From: Aliihoeflea sp023389195
GTDB taxonomy: Bacteria; Pseudomonadota; Alphaproteobacteria; Rhizobiales; Rhizobiaceae
DNA: 64,000 nucleotides
NCBI GenBank assembly: GCA_023389195.1
Contig: JAEWET010000009.1
Span: 75,016 to 139,015, forward strand
Direction: 5' to 3'
Of the stretch, positions 47,406 to 56,590 are shown one piece after another (within the stretch, counting starts at the first letter, position 1; the number at the start of each line of letters is the position of its first letter). Below the pieces are notes generated by a model. That model was given only the letters and a program-made list of their open reading frames with translations, was not told where the DNA came from and ran no database searches. The position numbers and the translations under genes are program-made.

Positions 47406-47822
47406 CTACTCGTCGCGGTAGACCTTCTCGCGGCGCTCGTGGCGCTCCTGCGCCTCGATGGAGAGGGTCGCGATGGGACGGGCGTCCAGGCGCTTGAGGG
47501 AGATCGGCTCACCAGTCTCCTCGCAATAGCCGTAGGTGCCTTCATCGATGCGCTGCAACGCGGCGTCGATCTTGGAGATCAGCTTGCGTTGCCGGTCGCG
47601 GGCGCGAAGCTCGATGGCCCGATCGGTTTCGGACGATGCGCGATCGGCCAGGTCGGGGTGGTTGGCGTTTTCGCGCTGGAGGATGTCCAGCGTCTCGCGC
47701 GCCTCGCGCAGAATGTCGTTCTTCCAAGAAACAAGCTTGGTCCGGAAGTATGATTTCTGCCGCTCATTCATGAACGGCTCATCTTCGGATGGCATATAGT
47801 CAGACTCGATAGCCTTGCTCAT
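47406..47822 (-). CDS. dksA: RNA polymerase-binding transcription factor DksA (cysteine-poor)
   Basis: 138 aa. Long N-terminal coiled coil (FRTKLVSWKNDILREARETL) ending in the tip Asp/Ala region, then the C-terminal finger fold. Only the first of the four zinc cysteines remains (GYCEETGEP); the others are Thr, Ser and Ala (TLSIEAQE). This C-T-S-A pattern is like the zinc-independent DksA2 class. It should modulate initiation with ppGpp. ATG 47822 has GGTGAG upstream; a GTG three codons earlier is less likely. Convergent with the FliO-like gene, 3 bp apart. Confidence 0.92.
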   Translation of the reverse strand: MSKAIESDYMPSEDEPFMNERQKSYFRTKLVSWKNDILREARETLDILQRENANHPDLADRASSETDRAIELRARDRQRKLISKIDAALQRIDEGTYGYCEETGEPISLKRLDARPIATLSIEAQERHERREKVYRDE

Positions 47823-48005
47823 CAGACTCACCCCACAGAAGCAATCCGGCGCCTATATATTCGGGCGACTTGGCCCATACAAGCACTAAGAATTGCCATC
47901 TCACGCATTTGTCAGCCTTCCGCGAGAAAGCAACGGGCGGGACTAACGCTTGTGCCGGAGGCGCCGGGAAGCTAGGCCTAGGCGGAATGGCGACTGGGGG
48001 ACCCG

Positions 48006-48500
48006 ATGCCGCGACTTTATCTCCTGCGTCATGCCAAGGCGCGATGGGCCGAGCCCGGACAGCGCGATTTCGACCGCTCGCTCGATCCATCCGGCGTCGC
48101 CGACGCGAGGCGGCTCGGCGCCTATCTGCAGGAGAACGAGTGCAGGCCGGAGCAGATCGCCGCTTCGTCGTCGACCCGTACGCGCGAGACGGTCGCCGCT
48201 CTCGGCGACCTCTTCGCGAAGGGCGACGTCGCCTATCTGGACAGCCTCTATGAGGCGACTGCCGTGCAGGCGCTCGACATCGTCCGCGAGCAGGCCGGCG
48301 ACGGCGACCTGATGATCGTCGGACACAACCCGGTGATGGAGGATCTGGCGACCGCGCTGGTCGGCGCCGATGCGGCCGTGCTGAAAGCCGGGTTTCCGAC
48401 CTGCGGCCTTGCAGTCATCGCGTTCGACGTCGCGCTTGCCGCCGCCGAACCGGGAACGGGCACGCTCGAACTCTTCTGGACGCCCGCCGGCGTGAAATAG
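48006..48500 (+). CDS. SixA-like phosphohistidine phosphatase
   Basis: 164 aa histidine-phosphatase superfamily protein. The catalytic RHG-type motif is LYLLRHAKARWAEPG and the second His is in MIVGHNPVMEDLA. SixA dephosphorylates phosphohistidine in Hpt domains or PTS proteins in E. coli. Two Hpt genes and CckA are in this window, but a link is only suggestive. The 183-bp gap before it holds the dksA promoter side and shows no other feature. Confidence 0.82.
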   Translation: MPRLYLLRHAKARWAEPGQRDFDRSLDPSGVADARRLGAYLQENECRPEQIAASSSTRTRETVAALGDLFAKGDVAYLDSLYEATAVQALDIVREQAGDGDLMIVGHNPVMEDLATALVGADAAVLKAGFPTCGLAVIAFDVALAAAEPGTGTLELFWTPAGVK

Positions 48501-48570
48501 GCCCTGCCCCTGTTGCGGCGGGCCCTGCGCACCTATCTCGTCTCCAGACAGGCAGCCCGGGAATTCGCAT

Positions 48571-50025
48571 TTGGCATCGCAGACAAATCTGGGCGACGAA
48601 GCCCGTCTCGCACTCGAAACCTTTGCCGGCCGGACCGCCGGCCTTCTTTCGCCGTCGCTGCGGCTGGGCGTGACGGGGCTTTCGCGTGCCGGCAAGACGG
48701 TCTTCATCACCTCGCTCGTCCACAACATGCTGCATGGCGGGCGGCTGCCGATGTTCGACGCGATGAAATCCGGCCGGATCGCGAAAAGTTATCTCGAGCA
48801 CCAGCCGGACGACGCCGTGCCGCGCTTCCAGTACGAGGATCATGTCGCGGCGCTGGTCGGCGAGCGCATCTGGCCCGATTCGACCCGGGCGATCTCGGAA
48901 CTGCGGCTGACGATCGACTATGAATCCGCTTCCGGCTGGGGACGGATGTTCTCGCCCGGCCGGCTGTCGCTCGACATCGTCGACTATCCCGGCGAATGGC
49001 TGCTCGACCTGCCACTTCTGTCGAAAAGCTACGAGGAATTTTCGCGCGATGCGGTGTCGCTCGCCGAATTGCCGGTGCGCGCGGGCCTTTCGCGCGAATG
49101 GCGTGAGCTGGCCGCGACGATCGACCCTGCCGCCGAGGCAGACGAGATGACAGCGCGGCGGCTGGCAGAGGCGTTCACGCGCTACCTCAAGGCCGGCAAG
49201 GACGATCGCAGTGCGCTTTCGACTTTGCCGCCCGGCCGTTTCCTGATGCCGGGCGACCTCGAAGGCTCGCCGGCGCTGACCTTCTCGCCCCTGCCCGCGC
49301 TTGGCGACGCAAGGCCCGCTCCCGGTTCGCTGCACGCGATGATGGCACGGCGCTACGAGGCGTACAAATCGCATGTCGTGCGGCCGTTCTTCCGCGACCA
49401 TGTCGCCAAGCTCGACCGGCAGATCGTGCTGATCGACGCGCTGCAGGCGCTGAATGCCGGGCCTGCGGCCGTCGCCGACCTCGAACGCGCGCTGACGGAA
49501 ATCCTCTCCTGCTTTCGCCCCGGCGCGCGCAACATTTTGACCGATCTCTTCCTGCGCCGGATCGACCGCATCCTGATCGCAGCGACGAAGGCGGACCACC
49601 TGCATCACGAAAGCCATGACCGGCTCGAAGCGATCGTGCGGCGGCTCGCCGACCGGGCGATCTCGCGGGCGAGCGCGAGCGGGGCCGAAATCGAGGTTTT
49701 GGCGATGGCGGCCGTGCGGGCGACGCGCGAGGGCACCGTGCGCGAGAATGGCGATACGCTCCCGGTCATCATCGGGACGCCGCTTCAAGGCGAAACGATC
49801 GGCCGCGACACGTTCGACGGTGCAACTGAAACAGCCATATTTCCCGGCGACTTGCCACGCGATCCGAAGGTGGCGCTGGAGGAAAGCGGCAATCGCGCGC
49901 CGATACGTTTCGTGCGGTTTCGGCCGCCCAAACTGGAGCGTACGAGCGAAGGCGTGACGCTGTCGCTGCCGCATATCCGGCTCGACCGCGCGTTCCAGTT
50001 CCTGCTTGGAGACCGTCTGGCATGA
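48571..50025 (+). CDS. ycjX: YcjX-family (DUF463) P-loop protein
   Basis: 484 aa. Walker A GVTGLSRAGKT at about residues 33-43, followed by ITSLVHNMLHGGRLPMF and later DYPGEWLLDLPLL, the DUF463 hallmarks. It is annotated as a GTP/ATP-binding stress protein in E. coli, where it is part of the psp regulon; biochemical role unclear. The start appears to be a TTG at 48571. It overlaps the next gene by 4 nt (ATGA), the conserved ycjX-ycjF pair. Confidence 0.88.
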   Translation: MASQTNLGDEARLALETFAGRTAGLLSPSLRLGVTGLSRAGKTVFITSLVHNMLHGGRLPMFDAMKSGRIAKSYLEHQPDDAVPRFQYEDHVAALVGERIWPDSTRAISELRLTIDYESASGWGRMFSPGRLSLDIVDYPGEWLLDLPLLSKSYEEFSRDAVSLAELPVRAGLSREWRELAATIDPAAEADEMTARRLAEAFTRYLKAGKDDRSALSTLPPGRFLMPGDLEGSPALTFSPLPALGDARPAPGSLHAMMARRYEAYKSHVVRPFFRDHVAKLDRQIVLIDALQALNAGPAAVADLERALTEILSCFRPGARNILTDLFLRRIDRILIAATKADHLHHESHDRLEAIVRRLADRAISRASASGAEIEVLAMAAVRATREGTVRENGDTLPVIIGTPLQGETIGRDTFDGATETAIFPGDLPRDPKVALEESGNRAPIRFVRFRPPKLERTSEGVTLSLPHIRLDRAFQFLLGDRLA

Positions 50026-51086
50026 GCCGCGATCGCGAACCCCAATCCTTTGCCGTGCCGGGTGCAAAGCCTGCCATGACCGTTGCGCCGCAGCGCGAAC
50101 CGCGCGCGCTTTCCGGACGCGATCTCGAGCGCATCGAGGAAGCGGAAATCGACGTCTTCGACGGGGTCGACAGCGAGGCCCCGCCGCCGGCCCTGCCGCG
50201 CCGTCGCCGCGGTTTGCGGCTCGGCCGCATCTTCGCGGGCGCGTTCGGGCTCCTCGTCAGCTTCGCCGTCGGGTTGTGGGCCGAGCGGGTCATCACCGAC
50301 CTCTTCGCGCGATCCGAAGCACTCGGCTTCGTCGGCATCGGGCTTGCTGCGATCGCGGCGCTGGCGCTGGTTGCGATCTTCATTCGAGAGGCCGTGGCGC
50401 TGGCGCGGCTGCAATCGGTGACGCGGCTGCGCACCGAATGCGAGCGCGTGCTGCGCGATGGACGGCTCGTCGAGGCGCGCAGTTTCGTCGACAGGTTGAA
50501 GGCGCACCTTGCCGCACGGCCGAAGACGGCGGCCGGGCGCGCGCATCTGGACGCGTTGCGCGACGACGTGATGGACGGACCGGATCTCGTGCGCCTCGCC
50601 GAAACCGAACTCGTCGCGCCGCTCGACGCCGAGGCGAAGCGCCTGATCCTCGACGCGGCAAAGCGCGTCAGCGTGGTGACGGCGGTCAGTCCGCGCGCGC
50701 TCGTGGACGTCGCCTATATCCTGTTCGAATCAGGCCGCTTGATCCGTCGGCTCGCCGAACTCTACGGCGCACGGCCTGGCACGCTCGGCTATTTCCGGCT
50801 GGTGCGAAACGTTCTCGCCCATCTGGCGGTCACCGGCGTCATGGCCGTCGGCGACGAGTTCGTCCACCAGGTCGTCGGTCAGGGGCTTGCCGCGCGGCTT
50901 TCGGCCAAGCTTGGCGAAGGCGTCGTCAATGGCGTCATGACCGTGCGCGTCGGCCTTGCGGCCATGGAAGTGGTGCGGCCCCTGCCCTTCCACGCGGTCA
51001 AGCGGCCGGGCGTTGCCGACTTCATCGCCAGCCTTGCGTCTTTTGCGACACGGCGCGGGCGCGAAACATCGCCGCCGCAACAATAG
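50022..51086 (+). CDS. ycjF: YcjF-family (TIGR01620/DUF697) membrane protein
   Basis: 354 aa. The polar N-terminus (100 residues, with PPALPRRRRGLRLGR) is followed by two membrane helices at about 70-125 (IFAGAFGLLVSFAVGLWAE, LAAIAALALVAIF) and a C-terminal DUF697 region (RNVLAHLAVTGVMAVGDEF). Translationally coupled to ycjX. Function unknown beyond envelope-stress association of the pair in enterobacteria. Confidence 0.85.
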   Translation: MSRDREPQSFAVPGAKPAMTVAPQREPRALSGRDLERIEEAEIDVFDGVDSEAPPPALPRRRRGLRLGRIFAGAFGLLVSFAVGLWAERVITDLFARSEALGFVGIGLAAIAALALVAIFIREAVALARLQSVTRLRTECERVLRDGRLVEARSFVDRLKAHLAARPKTAAGRAHLDALRDDVMDGPDLVRLAETELVAPLDAEAKRLILDAAKRVSVVTAVSPRALVDVAYILFESGRLIRRLAELYGARPGTLGYFRLVRNVLAHLAVTGVMAVGDEFVHQVVGQGLAARLSAKLGEGVVNGVMTVRVGLAAMEVVRPLPFHAVKRPGVADFIASLASFATRRGRETSPPQQ

Positions 51087-51148
51087 GCTTGCACCCGCCG
51101 CGAAGCTGACTCATTGTCGGGCGCATCGCTGCTTCGCCGTCCAAATCA

Positions 51149-51156
51149 TTAACCAT
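51149..51156 (+). promoter_or_regulatory. CtrA-like half-site TTAACCAT
   Basis: An exact TTAACCAT lies 50 bp upstream of the secreted-protein gene at 51206, in a 119-bp gap. This matches the half-site form of the CtrA recognition sequence. An 8-bp match can occur by chance in AT-richer intergenic DNA, so confidence is low. Confidence 0.3.
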
Positions 51157-51205
51157 TAGCGGCCAAGCTTCGCCGAGCCACGCCACGTTCACAGGTGCCC
51201 GTTCG

Positions 51206-51754
51206 ATGACCGCCCTACGCCTCGCCTCTTCAGTCCTGATGGCCACGGCCGCAACCGTGATCGGTCTTGCCGCGCCCGCGACGGCGTCGGAAAAGGACCG
51301 GAAGTTCTTTTCCTCCGTGGAAGGCTCTTGGTCGGGTCCGGGCGAAATCGTCGCCGGCAAGTACAAGGGCACCAAGTTCGTCTGCAATTTCACCGGCGCG
51401 ACGCCGGGCGAAAAGGTCGGCATGTCGCTCGACGGCGGCTGCCGCGTCGGCCTTTTCACGCAGAAGATGCAGGCAAGCGTCGAGCATCAGGGACGTTCCG
51501 GCTATCGCGGCTCGTTCATGGACGGGTCGGACGGCACCGGTCTCGACGTGGTGGGCGGCAAGGTCGATGGCCGCAAGGTCACGCTGACGCTCAACCGCAA
51601 CCAGCTCAACGGCGCGATGCTGGCTCGCCTGCCAGACGACAACACCATGACCGTGACCGTCTCCGTGCTGGTCGACGAGCAGATGGTGCCGGTCATCGGC
51701 ATGAACCTGAAGCGCGTCGACAGGGGCGCAGTCGGCTCGGTCGCCAATCGCTGA
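51206..51754 (+). CDS. Secreted beta-rich hypothetical protein
   Basis: 182 aa. Clear signal peptide (MTALRLASSVLMATAATVIG, cut near ATASE). The mature sequence is beta-rich and glycine-containing (FFSSVEGSWSGPGEIVAGKY, YRGSFMDGSDGTGLDVVGGK), reminiscent of small lipocalin-like barrels. Two Cys (FVCNF, GGCRV) could pair. I recognise no named family. Followed by its own terminator. Confidence 0.75.
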   Translation: MTALRLASSVLMATAATVIGLAAPATASEKDRKFFSSVEGSWSGPGEIVAGKYKGTKFVCNFTGATPGEKVGMSLDGGCRVGLFTQKMQASVEHQGRSGYRGSFMDGSDGTGLDVVGGKVDGRKVTLTLNRNQLNGAMLARLPDDNTMTVTVSVLVDEQMVPVIGMNLKRVDRGAVGSVANR

Positions 51755-51794
51755 CATCCCGGATCGAAGCTGCTGACAGCTTGACAAGATCACG

Positions 51795-51830
51795 AAGGAC
51801 CGGGCCTCATCGCCCGGTCCTTTCGCTTTT
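51795..51830 (+). terminator. Rho-independent terminator after the secreted-protein gene
   Basis: AAGGACCGGGC-CTCATC-GCCCGGTCCTT forms a perfect 11-bp stem (51795-51822) followed by TCGCTTTT. It ends transcription of the gene at 51206 before the Kef-type antiporter gene. Confidence 0.85.
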
Positions 51831-51842
51831 CAGGAGGCCGTC

Positions 51843-53684
51843 ATGGCCGTCGAGGCTGCCCACGGTGTCGATCTCGTTCCGATCGTCGCGCTTCTCGGCG
51901 CCGGCGTCCTGGCGGTGCCGCTCTTCAAGCGGTTCGGCCTCGATTCCGTTCTCGGATATCTGGCCGCCGGTATCGTCATCGGGCCGTTCGGCATCGGCCT
52001 CTTCTCCGATCCGCAGTCGATCATCCACGTCGCCGAACTCGGTGTCGTCATGTTCCTCTTCGTGATCGGGCTCGAAATGCAGCCGTCGCGCCTCTGGGGG
52101 TTACGGCGGCAGATTCTCGGGCTCGGCGTGCTCCAGGTGGCTATTTGCGGGGCGCTTCTGACGGGCGCCGGTATCGCCTTCGGATTTTCGCCACTGGTCG
52201 CATTCGTCGCCGGCATGGGGTTCGTGCTGACCTCGACGGCGATCGTCTTCCAGATTCTGAACGAACAGGGCGAATTGTCGACACCCAAGGGGCAGCGCAT
52301 CGTCTCGATCCTGCTGCTGGAAGACATCGCCATCGTGCCGCTGCTGGCGCTGGTCGCGTTCCTGGCGCCGGGCGGGGAGGATGGCGATGCCGGCTCGCGC
52401 GGTGTCGCGATCGCCATCGCGCTGGGAGCGATCGCCGCGCTGGTGCTTGTCGGGCGCTATCTCCTCAATCCGCTTTTCCGCATTCTGGCGCAGGCGGAGG
52501 CGCGGGAGGTGATGACGGCGGCGGCGCTGCTCGTCGTGCTCGGCTCCGCTCTTCTGATGCAGATGAGCGGGTTGTCGATGGCGATGGGGGCCTTTCTTGC
52601 CGGCGTGCTCCTCTCCGAAAGCACGTTCCGGCATCAACTCGAAGCCGACATCGAGCCGTTTCGCGGCATCCTGCTCGGCTTGTTCTTCCTCGGCGTCGGG
52701 ATGGCGCTCGACCTGACGGTGATCGGGCAGAATGCGGCGCTCGTGGCAGGACTCGTCGTGGTCTACATGGTCCTCAAGGGGTTTGGCATCTATGCCATCG
52801 CACGGCTGCTGCGCACGCCGCATGGCGAAGCGCTGGAGCGCGTCGGGCTGATGGCGCAGGGCGGCGAGTTCGCCTTCGTGCTTTTCGCGACCGCCGCTTC
52901 GGTCGGTGTCATCGACCAGTCGCTCAACGCCATCTTCACGGCAAACGTCATCCTGTCCATGATCCTGACGCCGTTCGTCATTATGGCGCTGCGGCGGTTT
53001 ATGCCGACACCGGCGCCGTCCACCGATGGCGTCGACGTCGCCGATGGCCTCGAAGGCAGTGTTCTCGTGATCGGCTTCGGTCGCTTCGGCCAGATCGCGA
53101 GCCAGCCACTTCTATTGCGCGGCATCGACGTCTCGATCATCGACAATGACGTCGAGATGATCCAGGCGGCCAGCGATTTCGGATTCAAGGTCTATTTCGG
53201 CGACGGGACGCGGCTCGACATCCTGCATGCGGCAGGGATCGGCCGGGTCGAGGCGGTGATGATCTGCGTCGACAAACCCGAGGCGGCGCTTCGCATCGCC
53301 GAACTCATCAAGGGAGAGTATCCGCTGCTGCCGGTCCTCGCCCGCGCATTCGACCGCGGTTCGGCGATCTCGCTGATCAATACGGGCGTCGAGTACCAAA
53401 TCCGCGAGACACTGGAATCTGCTCTGCAGTTCGGCGCGCAGTCATTGCGCACCGTCGGGCTCGATGAGGATGAAGTTGCCGAGGTGATGCAGGAAGTGCG
53501 TGTTCGCGACGCCGCCCGTCTCGATCTGCAGGTCGCCGGCGGCATCTATGCAGGCAACGATCTGCTGCGCGGCAATGTCCCCACACCGACGCCGCTGGCG
53601 ACGCCGCGTCGGGCGGGTCAGGCGTTGAGCGAGGAAACCGCCGCAATTATCGTCACCGAAAAGGAAAAGGTCGGCTCGCCCTAA
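51843..53684 (+). CDS. Kef-type monovalent cation:proton antiporter (CPA2) with RCK domain
   Basis: 613 aa. About 12 membrane helices in residues 1-385 (VMFLFVIGLEMQPSRLWGLR, MGFVLTSTAIVFQIL, LEDIAIVPLLALVAFL), then a TrkA-N/RCK nucleotide-binding domain from about 402 (GSVLVIGFGRFGQIASQPLL) and a short hydrophilic end. Likely K+ efflux coupled to H+ uptake, possibly glutathione- or NAD-gated as in KefB/C. Its TAA overlaps the convergent folK stop by two bases. Confidence 0.9.
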   Translation: MAVEAAHGVDLVPIVALLGAGVLAVPLFKRFGLDSVLGYLAAGIVIGPFGIGLFSDPQSIIHVAELGVVMFLFVIGLEMQPSRLWGLRRQILGLGVLQVAICGALLTGAGIAFGFSPLVAFVAGMGFVLTSTAIVFQILNEQGELSTPKGQRIVSILLLEDIAIVPLLALVAFLAPGGEDGDAGSRGVAIAIALGAIAALVLVGRYLLNPLFRILAQAEAREVMTAAALLVVLGSALLMQMSGLSMAMGAFLAGVLLSESTFRHQLEADIEPFRGILLGLFFLGVGMALDLTVIGQNAALVAGLVVVYMVLKGFGIYAIARLLRTPHGEALERVGLMAQGGEFAFVLFATAASVGVIDQSLNAIFTANVILSMILTPFVIMALRRFMPTPAPSTDGVDVADGLEGSVLVIGFGRFGQIASQPLLLRGIDVSIIDNDVEMIQAASDFGFKVYFGDGTRLDILHAAGIGRVEAVMICVDKPEAALRIAELIKGEYPLLPVLARAFDRGSAISLINTGVEYQIRETLESALQFGAQSLRTVGLDEDEVAEVMQEVRVRDAARLDLQVAGGIYAGNDLLRGNVPTPTPLATPRRAGQALSEETAAIIVTEKEKVGSP

Positions 53685-54184
53685 GGTGCCACTCGCCACC
53701 AGTCCGCCGGCAGATCAAGCCGGACGATTCCGCCGGTGTCGAGCGACGTGAGCGCGTGCGAAAGCGGCTGTCCGTCCATCGCGAGAGCCGGCGAGATTTC
53801 CAGCAGCGGCACGAGAACGAAGGCGCGCTCGGCGATTCGCGGGTGCGGGATCGTCAAGCCATCCTCGTGGATTGCGAGATCGCCGTAGATCAGGACGTCG
53901 AGATCGATGGCGCGCGGTCCCCAGCGTTCGGTCCGAACCCGTTTCAGCGCAAGCTCGGCATCGAGGCAGGCAGCGAGCAGGCGACGCGGCGATAGGCCCG
54001 TCTCGACCTCGGCAACCGCGTTCAGGAAATCCGGCTGGTCGATCAGGCCCCAGGGCGGCGTGCGGTAGAGCGAGGAGACGCGGACGACCGCGATTCCGTC
54101 GGCGGCATCGAGCATGGCGAGCGCGGTGGCCATCGCAGCCTGCGGATCGCCCAGATTGCCGCCCAGGCCGAGATAGGCCCGCAC
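53681..54184 (-). CDS. folK: 2-amino-4-hydroxy-6-hydroxymethyldihydropteridine pyrophosphokinase
   Basis: 167 aa folate-pathway kinase. The N-terminal RAYLGLGGNLGDP, the substrate site YRTPPWGLIDQPDFLNAV and the signature RWGPRAIDLDVLIYGD are present. A GTG at 54184 starts one base past the folB stop and gives the normal length. An ATG at 54217 is possible but would overlap folB. Final gene of folP-folB-folK. Confidence 0.93.
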   Translation of the reverse strand: MRAYLGLGGNLGDPQAAMATALAMLDAADGIAVVRVSSLYRTPPWGLIDQPDFLNAVAEVETGLSPRRLLAACLDAELALKRVRTERWGPRAIDLDVLIYGDLAIHEDGLTIPHPRIAERAFVLVPLLEISPALAMDGQPLSHALTSLDTGGIVRLDLPADWWRVAP

Positions 54185-54185
54185 C

Positions 54186-54545
54186 TTATTGCGGCCAGAC
54201 AATATTGACCTCGACATAATCGAGAACGCCGGGAACGGGCGCACTCGGCTTGCGGACCGTGATCGAGGCCTTCGTCACCTGCGGGAAACGCGCGCAAAGC
54301 GCCTTGGCGACATCGACGGCGAGCTTCTCGATCAGGAACCGGCGGGCGCCGGTAACAACGCGCTCGATCTCGACGAAGGCCGCACCGTAGTCGACCGTCC
54401 CCTCGATCGAATCGCTGTCGAGCGAGCCTTCGGGCACGATCGTCAGTTCCGCATCGATATAGAAGCGCTGGCCGAGGGTCTCCTCTTCGACGAAGACGCC
54501 GTGGCGGGCGAAGAACGCGCAGTTCTTCAGTCGGATCGTGTACAT
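54186..54545 (-). CDS. folB: Dihydroneopterin aldolase
   Basis: 119 aa. Conserved N-terminal FFARHGVFVEEETLGQRFYI with the catalytic Glu, DYGAAFVEIERVV, and the C-terminal ASITVRKPSAPVPG. It converts dihydroneopterin to hydroxymethyldihydropterin, the FolK substrate. Placed between folP (18 bp upstream) and folK. Confidence 0.94.
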   Translation of the reverse strand: MYTIRLKNCAFFARHGVFVEEETLGQRFYIDAELTIVPEGSLDSDSIEGTVDYGAAFVEIERVVTGARRFLIEKLAVDVAKALCARFPQVTKASITVRKPSAPVPGVLDYVEVNIVWPQ

Positions 54546-54563
54546 GGTCGAAGGTAACTCCCG

Positions 54564-55412
54564 TCAGGCGTGCCGTGCCAGTATGGCGTCGGCGACCTTT
54601 AGCGCGTCGGCGTTGATCGCGACATCATGAACACGAAAAACAGCGGCACCGGCAAGCCGCAATGCGACGCTCGTTGCCGCTGTACCGACGCCGCGATCGG
54701 CGGGTTCGCGGCCGGTGACCTCGCCGAGGAAGCGCTTGCGCGACGTGCCGACCAGCCAAGGGCTGCCAAGTTCATTCAATTCGGAAAAACGCGCGATCAA
54801 GTTGATGTTTTCGTTTGCGTCCTTGGCAAACCCAAAGCCGGGATCGAGGACGATAGCATCGTGCGCGATGCCGGCTTCGTCGGCGATTTCCAGCGAGCGG
54901 CGGAGAAAATGAAACTGGTCGTCGACGGGGTCGGGAAGCTTCTGGCGGTCGCGTCCGGTGTGCATGATGACGAGGCCGGCGCCGGTTTGTGCGGCGATAT
55001 CCGCCACGGCGCGCTCGCGCTGGAGGCCCCAGACGTCGTTGACGATGTGCGCGCCCGCATCGATCGCGAGACGTGCCGTCGCGGCGCGATAGGTGTCGAT
55101 TGACAGGACGATATCGCCCCGCCCCGACAGTGCTTCGATGACCGGTAGAACGCGGTCCTGTTCTTCGGACGCCGAAACGGGCTCGGCGCCGGGACGGGTC
55201 GATTCGCCGCCAATATCGATGATCGCCGCGCCGGCCGCGACCATTTCGTCGGCCTGCCGCAACGCGCGCTCGAGCGTGTCGAACCGGCCGCCGTCGGAAA
55301 ACGAATCGGGCGTGACATTCAGTATGCCCATGATCAGGGCGCGCGGGCCGAGCGTCAGCGTGCGGCCATGGGCGAGCGGCCAGTTGCATTCGGCGAAGGG
55401 ATCGGTCGACAT
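54564..55412 (-). CDS. folP: Dihydropteroate synthase
   Basis: 282 aa. Signature 1 is ALIMGILNVTPDSFSDGG and signature 2 is GAAIIDIGGESTRPGA. The C-terminal KRFLGEVTGREPADRG is the substrate loop with Lys/Arg. The ATG at 55412 (MSTDPFAE) is chosen over a longer reading that extends to 55598 without typical sequence. Sulfonamide target enzyme; first gene of the folPBK run. The 154-bp gap upstream is shared with the divergent DUF922 gene. Confidence 0.94.
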   Translation of the reverse strand: MSTDPFAECNWPLAHGRTLTLGPRALIMGILNVTPDSFSDGGRFDTLERALRQADEMVAAGAAIIDIGGESTRPGAEPVSASEEQDRVLPVIEALSGRGDIVLSIDTYRAATARLAIDAGAHIVNDVWGLQRERAVADIAAQTGAGLVIMHTGRDRQKLPDPVDDQFHFLRRSLEIADEAGIAHDAIVLDPGFGFAKDANENINLIARFSELNELGSPWLVGTSRKRFLGEVTGREPADRGVGTAATSVALRLAGAAVFRVHDVAINADALKVADAILARHA

Positions 55413-55566
55413 GGCTTCGCTATGGAACGACCCGGCGTCCGAGATCAACGGATTTCGCGCGTTGCGCAGCAATTGTTCAGCTTTGCGTGTGATCGTGATG
55501 CCGATCCTGCGCAGCGTGGTTGCGCCTTTGGCGCGTGCGCCGCATGAATAGGCCAAGGAGACGACT

Positions 55567-56172
55567 ATGAAGCACATGCTGGCGGGCGCCATCGCCATTC
55601 TCGCGACGACCCTTGCCGCCGATGCAGCTTCGGTGTCGCGCTCCTACAGCTACTTTTCGATCGGTGGCCAGACGCTGGGCGAGATCGAAACCGAGTTGCA
55701 GCGGCGCGGTCCGGTCCTCGGCTCGACAGGCAATCGGCACCCCGGCGCCACGCGCATGGAGTTCAAGACGCGCATCGGTTACCAGGAAAGCGGTCGCCGG
55801 TGCAGCGTGAGCGAGGCGGATGTGCGGATATCCGCCGAGGTGCACCTGCCGCGCTGGCGCAATCGCAGCGCTGCGCAACTCGACACGGCACTGATGTGGG
55901 ACACGCTTTCCGCCGACATCAAGCGTCACGAGGAAGGGCATATCGTGATCGCCCGCACCTTCGCGCAGCGCATGGAGCAGTCGCTGCTGGGCGTGCGCAA
56001 TGCCGCGTCCTGCGAAGAGGCTGCCGCCACGGCCGAGGGCATCAGCAAACGCTTGCTGGCCGAGCACGACGCCGAGCAGGCGCGCTACGACAATGTGGAA
56101 AGCATCAATTTCGAAAGCCGCATGCTGCGTCTTCTGGAATATCGTCTCCAGAGGATCGAGGACGCACGCTGA
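55567..56172 (+). CDS. DUF922-type secreted Zn-protease-like protein
   Basis: 201 aa. Signal peptide MKHMLAGAIAILATTLAADA. The core motif HEEGHIVIARTFA matches the HExxH-like zinc motif of DUF922 proteins, with YSYFSIGGQTLGEIETELQ near the N-terminus. Mature Cys residues: RRCSV and ASCEE. AAGGAG precedes the ATG. A proteolytic function is predicted for the family, not demonstrated to my knowledge. Confidence 0.8.
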   Translation: MKHMLAGAIAILATTLAADAASVSRSYSYFSIGGQTLGEIETELQRRGPVLGSTGNRHPGATRMEFKTRIGYQESGRRCSVSEADVRISAEVHLPRWRNRSAAQLDTALMWDTLSADIKRHEEGHIVIARTFAQRMEQSLLGVRNAASCEEAAATAEGISKRLLAEHDAEQARYDNVESINFESRMLRLLEYRLQRIEDAR

Positions 56173-56191
56173 TCTGCCCGGCGGCCCGCCG

Positions 56192-56512
56192 TCAGCCCTG
56201 ACGCTCGGGGATGTGGACGGTAAGGCCGTCCAGCGCGTCGGCCACGCGGATCTGGCAGGACAGGCGCGAGGTCGGGCGCACGTCATAGGCGAAATCGAGC
56301 ATGTCCTCCTCCATCGCCTGGGGCTCGCCGACGGCCGGCGACCATTCCTCGTCGACATAGACATGACATGTCGCGCAGGCGCAGGCACCGCCGCATTCGG
56401 CCTCGATGCCCGGGACGCCTGCCTTGATGGCGTTCTCCATGACGGTCGAGCCGTTTTCAGCCTCGACGTCGAAGCGCGTGCCGTCAAAGGCGACAAAGGT
56501 AAGCTTGGTCAT
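56192..56512 (-). CDS. 2Fe-2S ferredoxin (adrenodoxin/FdxB-like)
   Basis: 106 aa. Cluster cysteines in ECGGACACATCHVYVDEEW plus the fourth in SRLSCQIRV. The spacing C-x5-C-x2-C-x(35-37)-C is that of vertebrate-type ferredoxins. Electron carrier, often for Fe-S assembly or P450 systems; no partner is adjacent. Convergent with the DUF922 gene. Confidence 0.92.
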   Translation of the reverse strand: MTKLTFVAFDGTRFDVEAENGSTVMENAIKAGVPGIEAECGGACACATCHVYVDEEWSPAVGEPQAMEEDMLDFAYDVRPTSRLSCQIRVADALDGLTVHIPERQG

Positions 56513-56590
56513 TGAAAAACCTGTCGGAAGGTGGCGCGTCCGTTGACCGGCGCGGGTCGCGGCGATGACATAATGGCTGGGAACCGGGTG

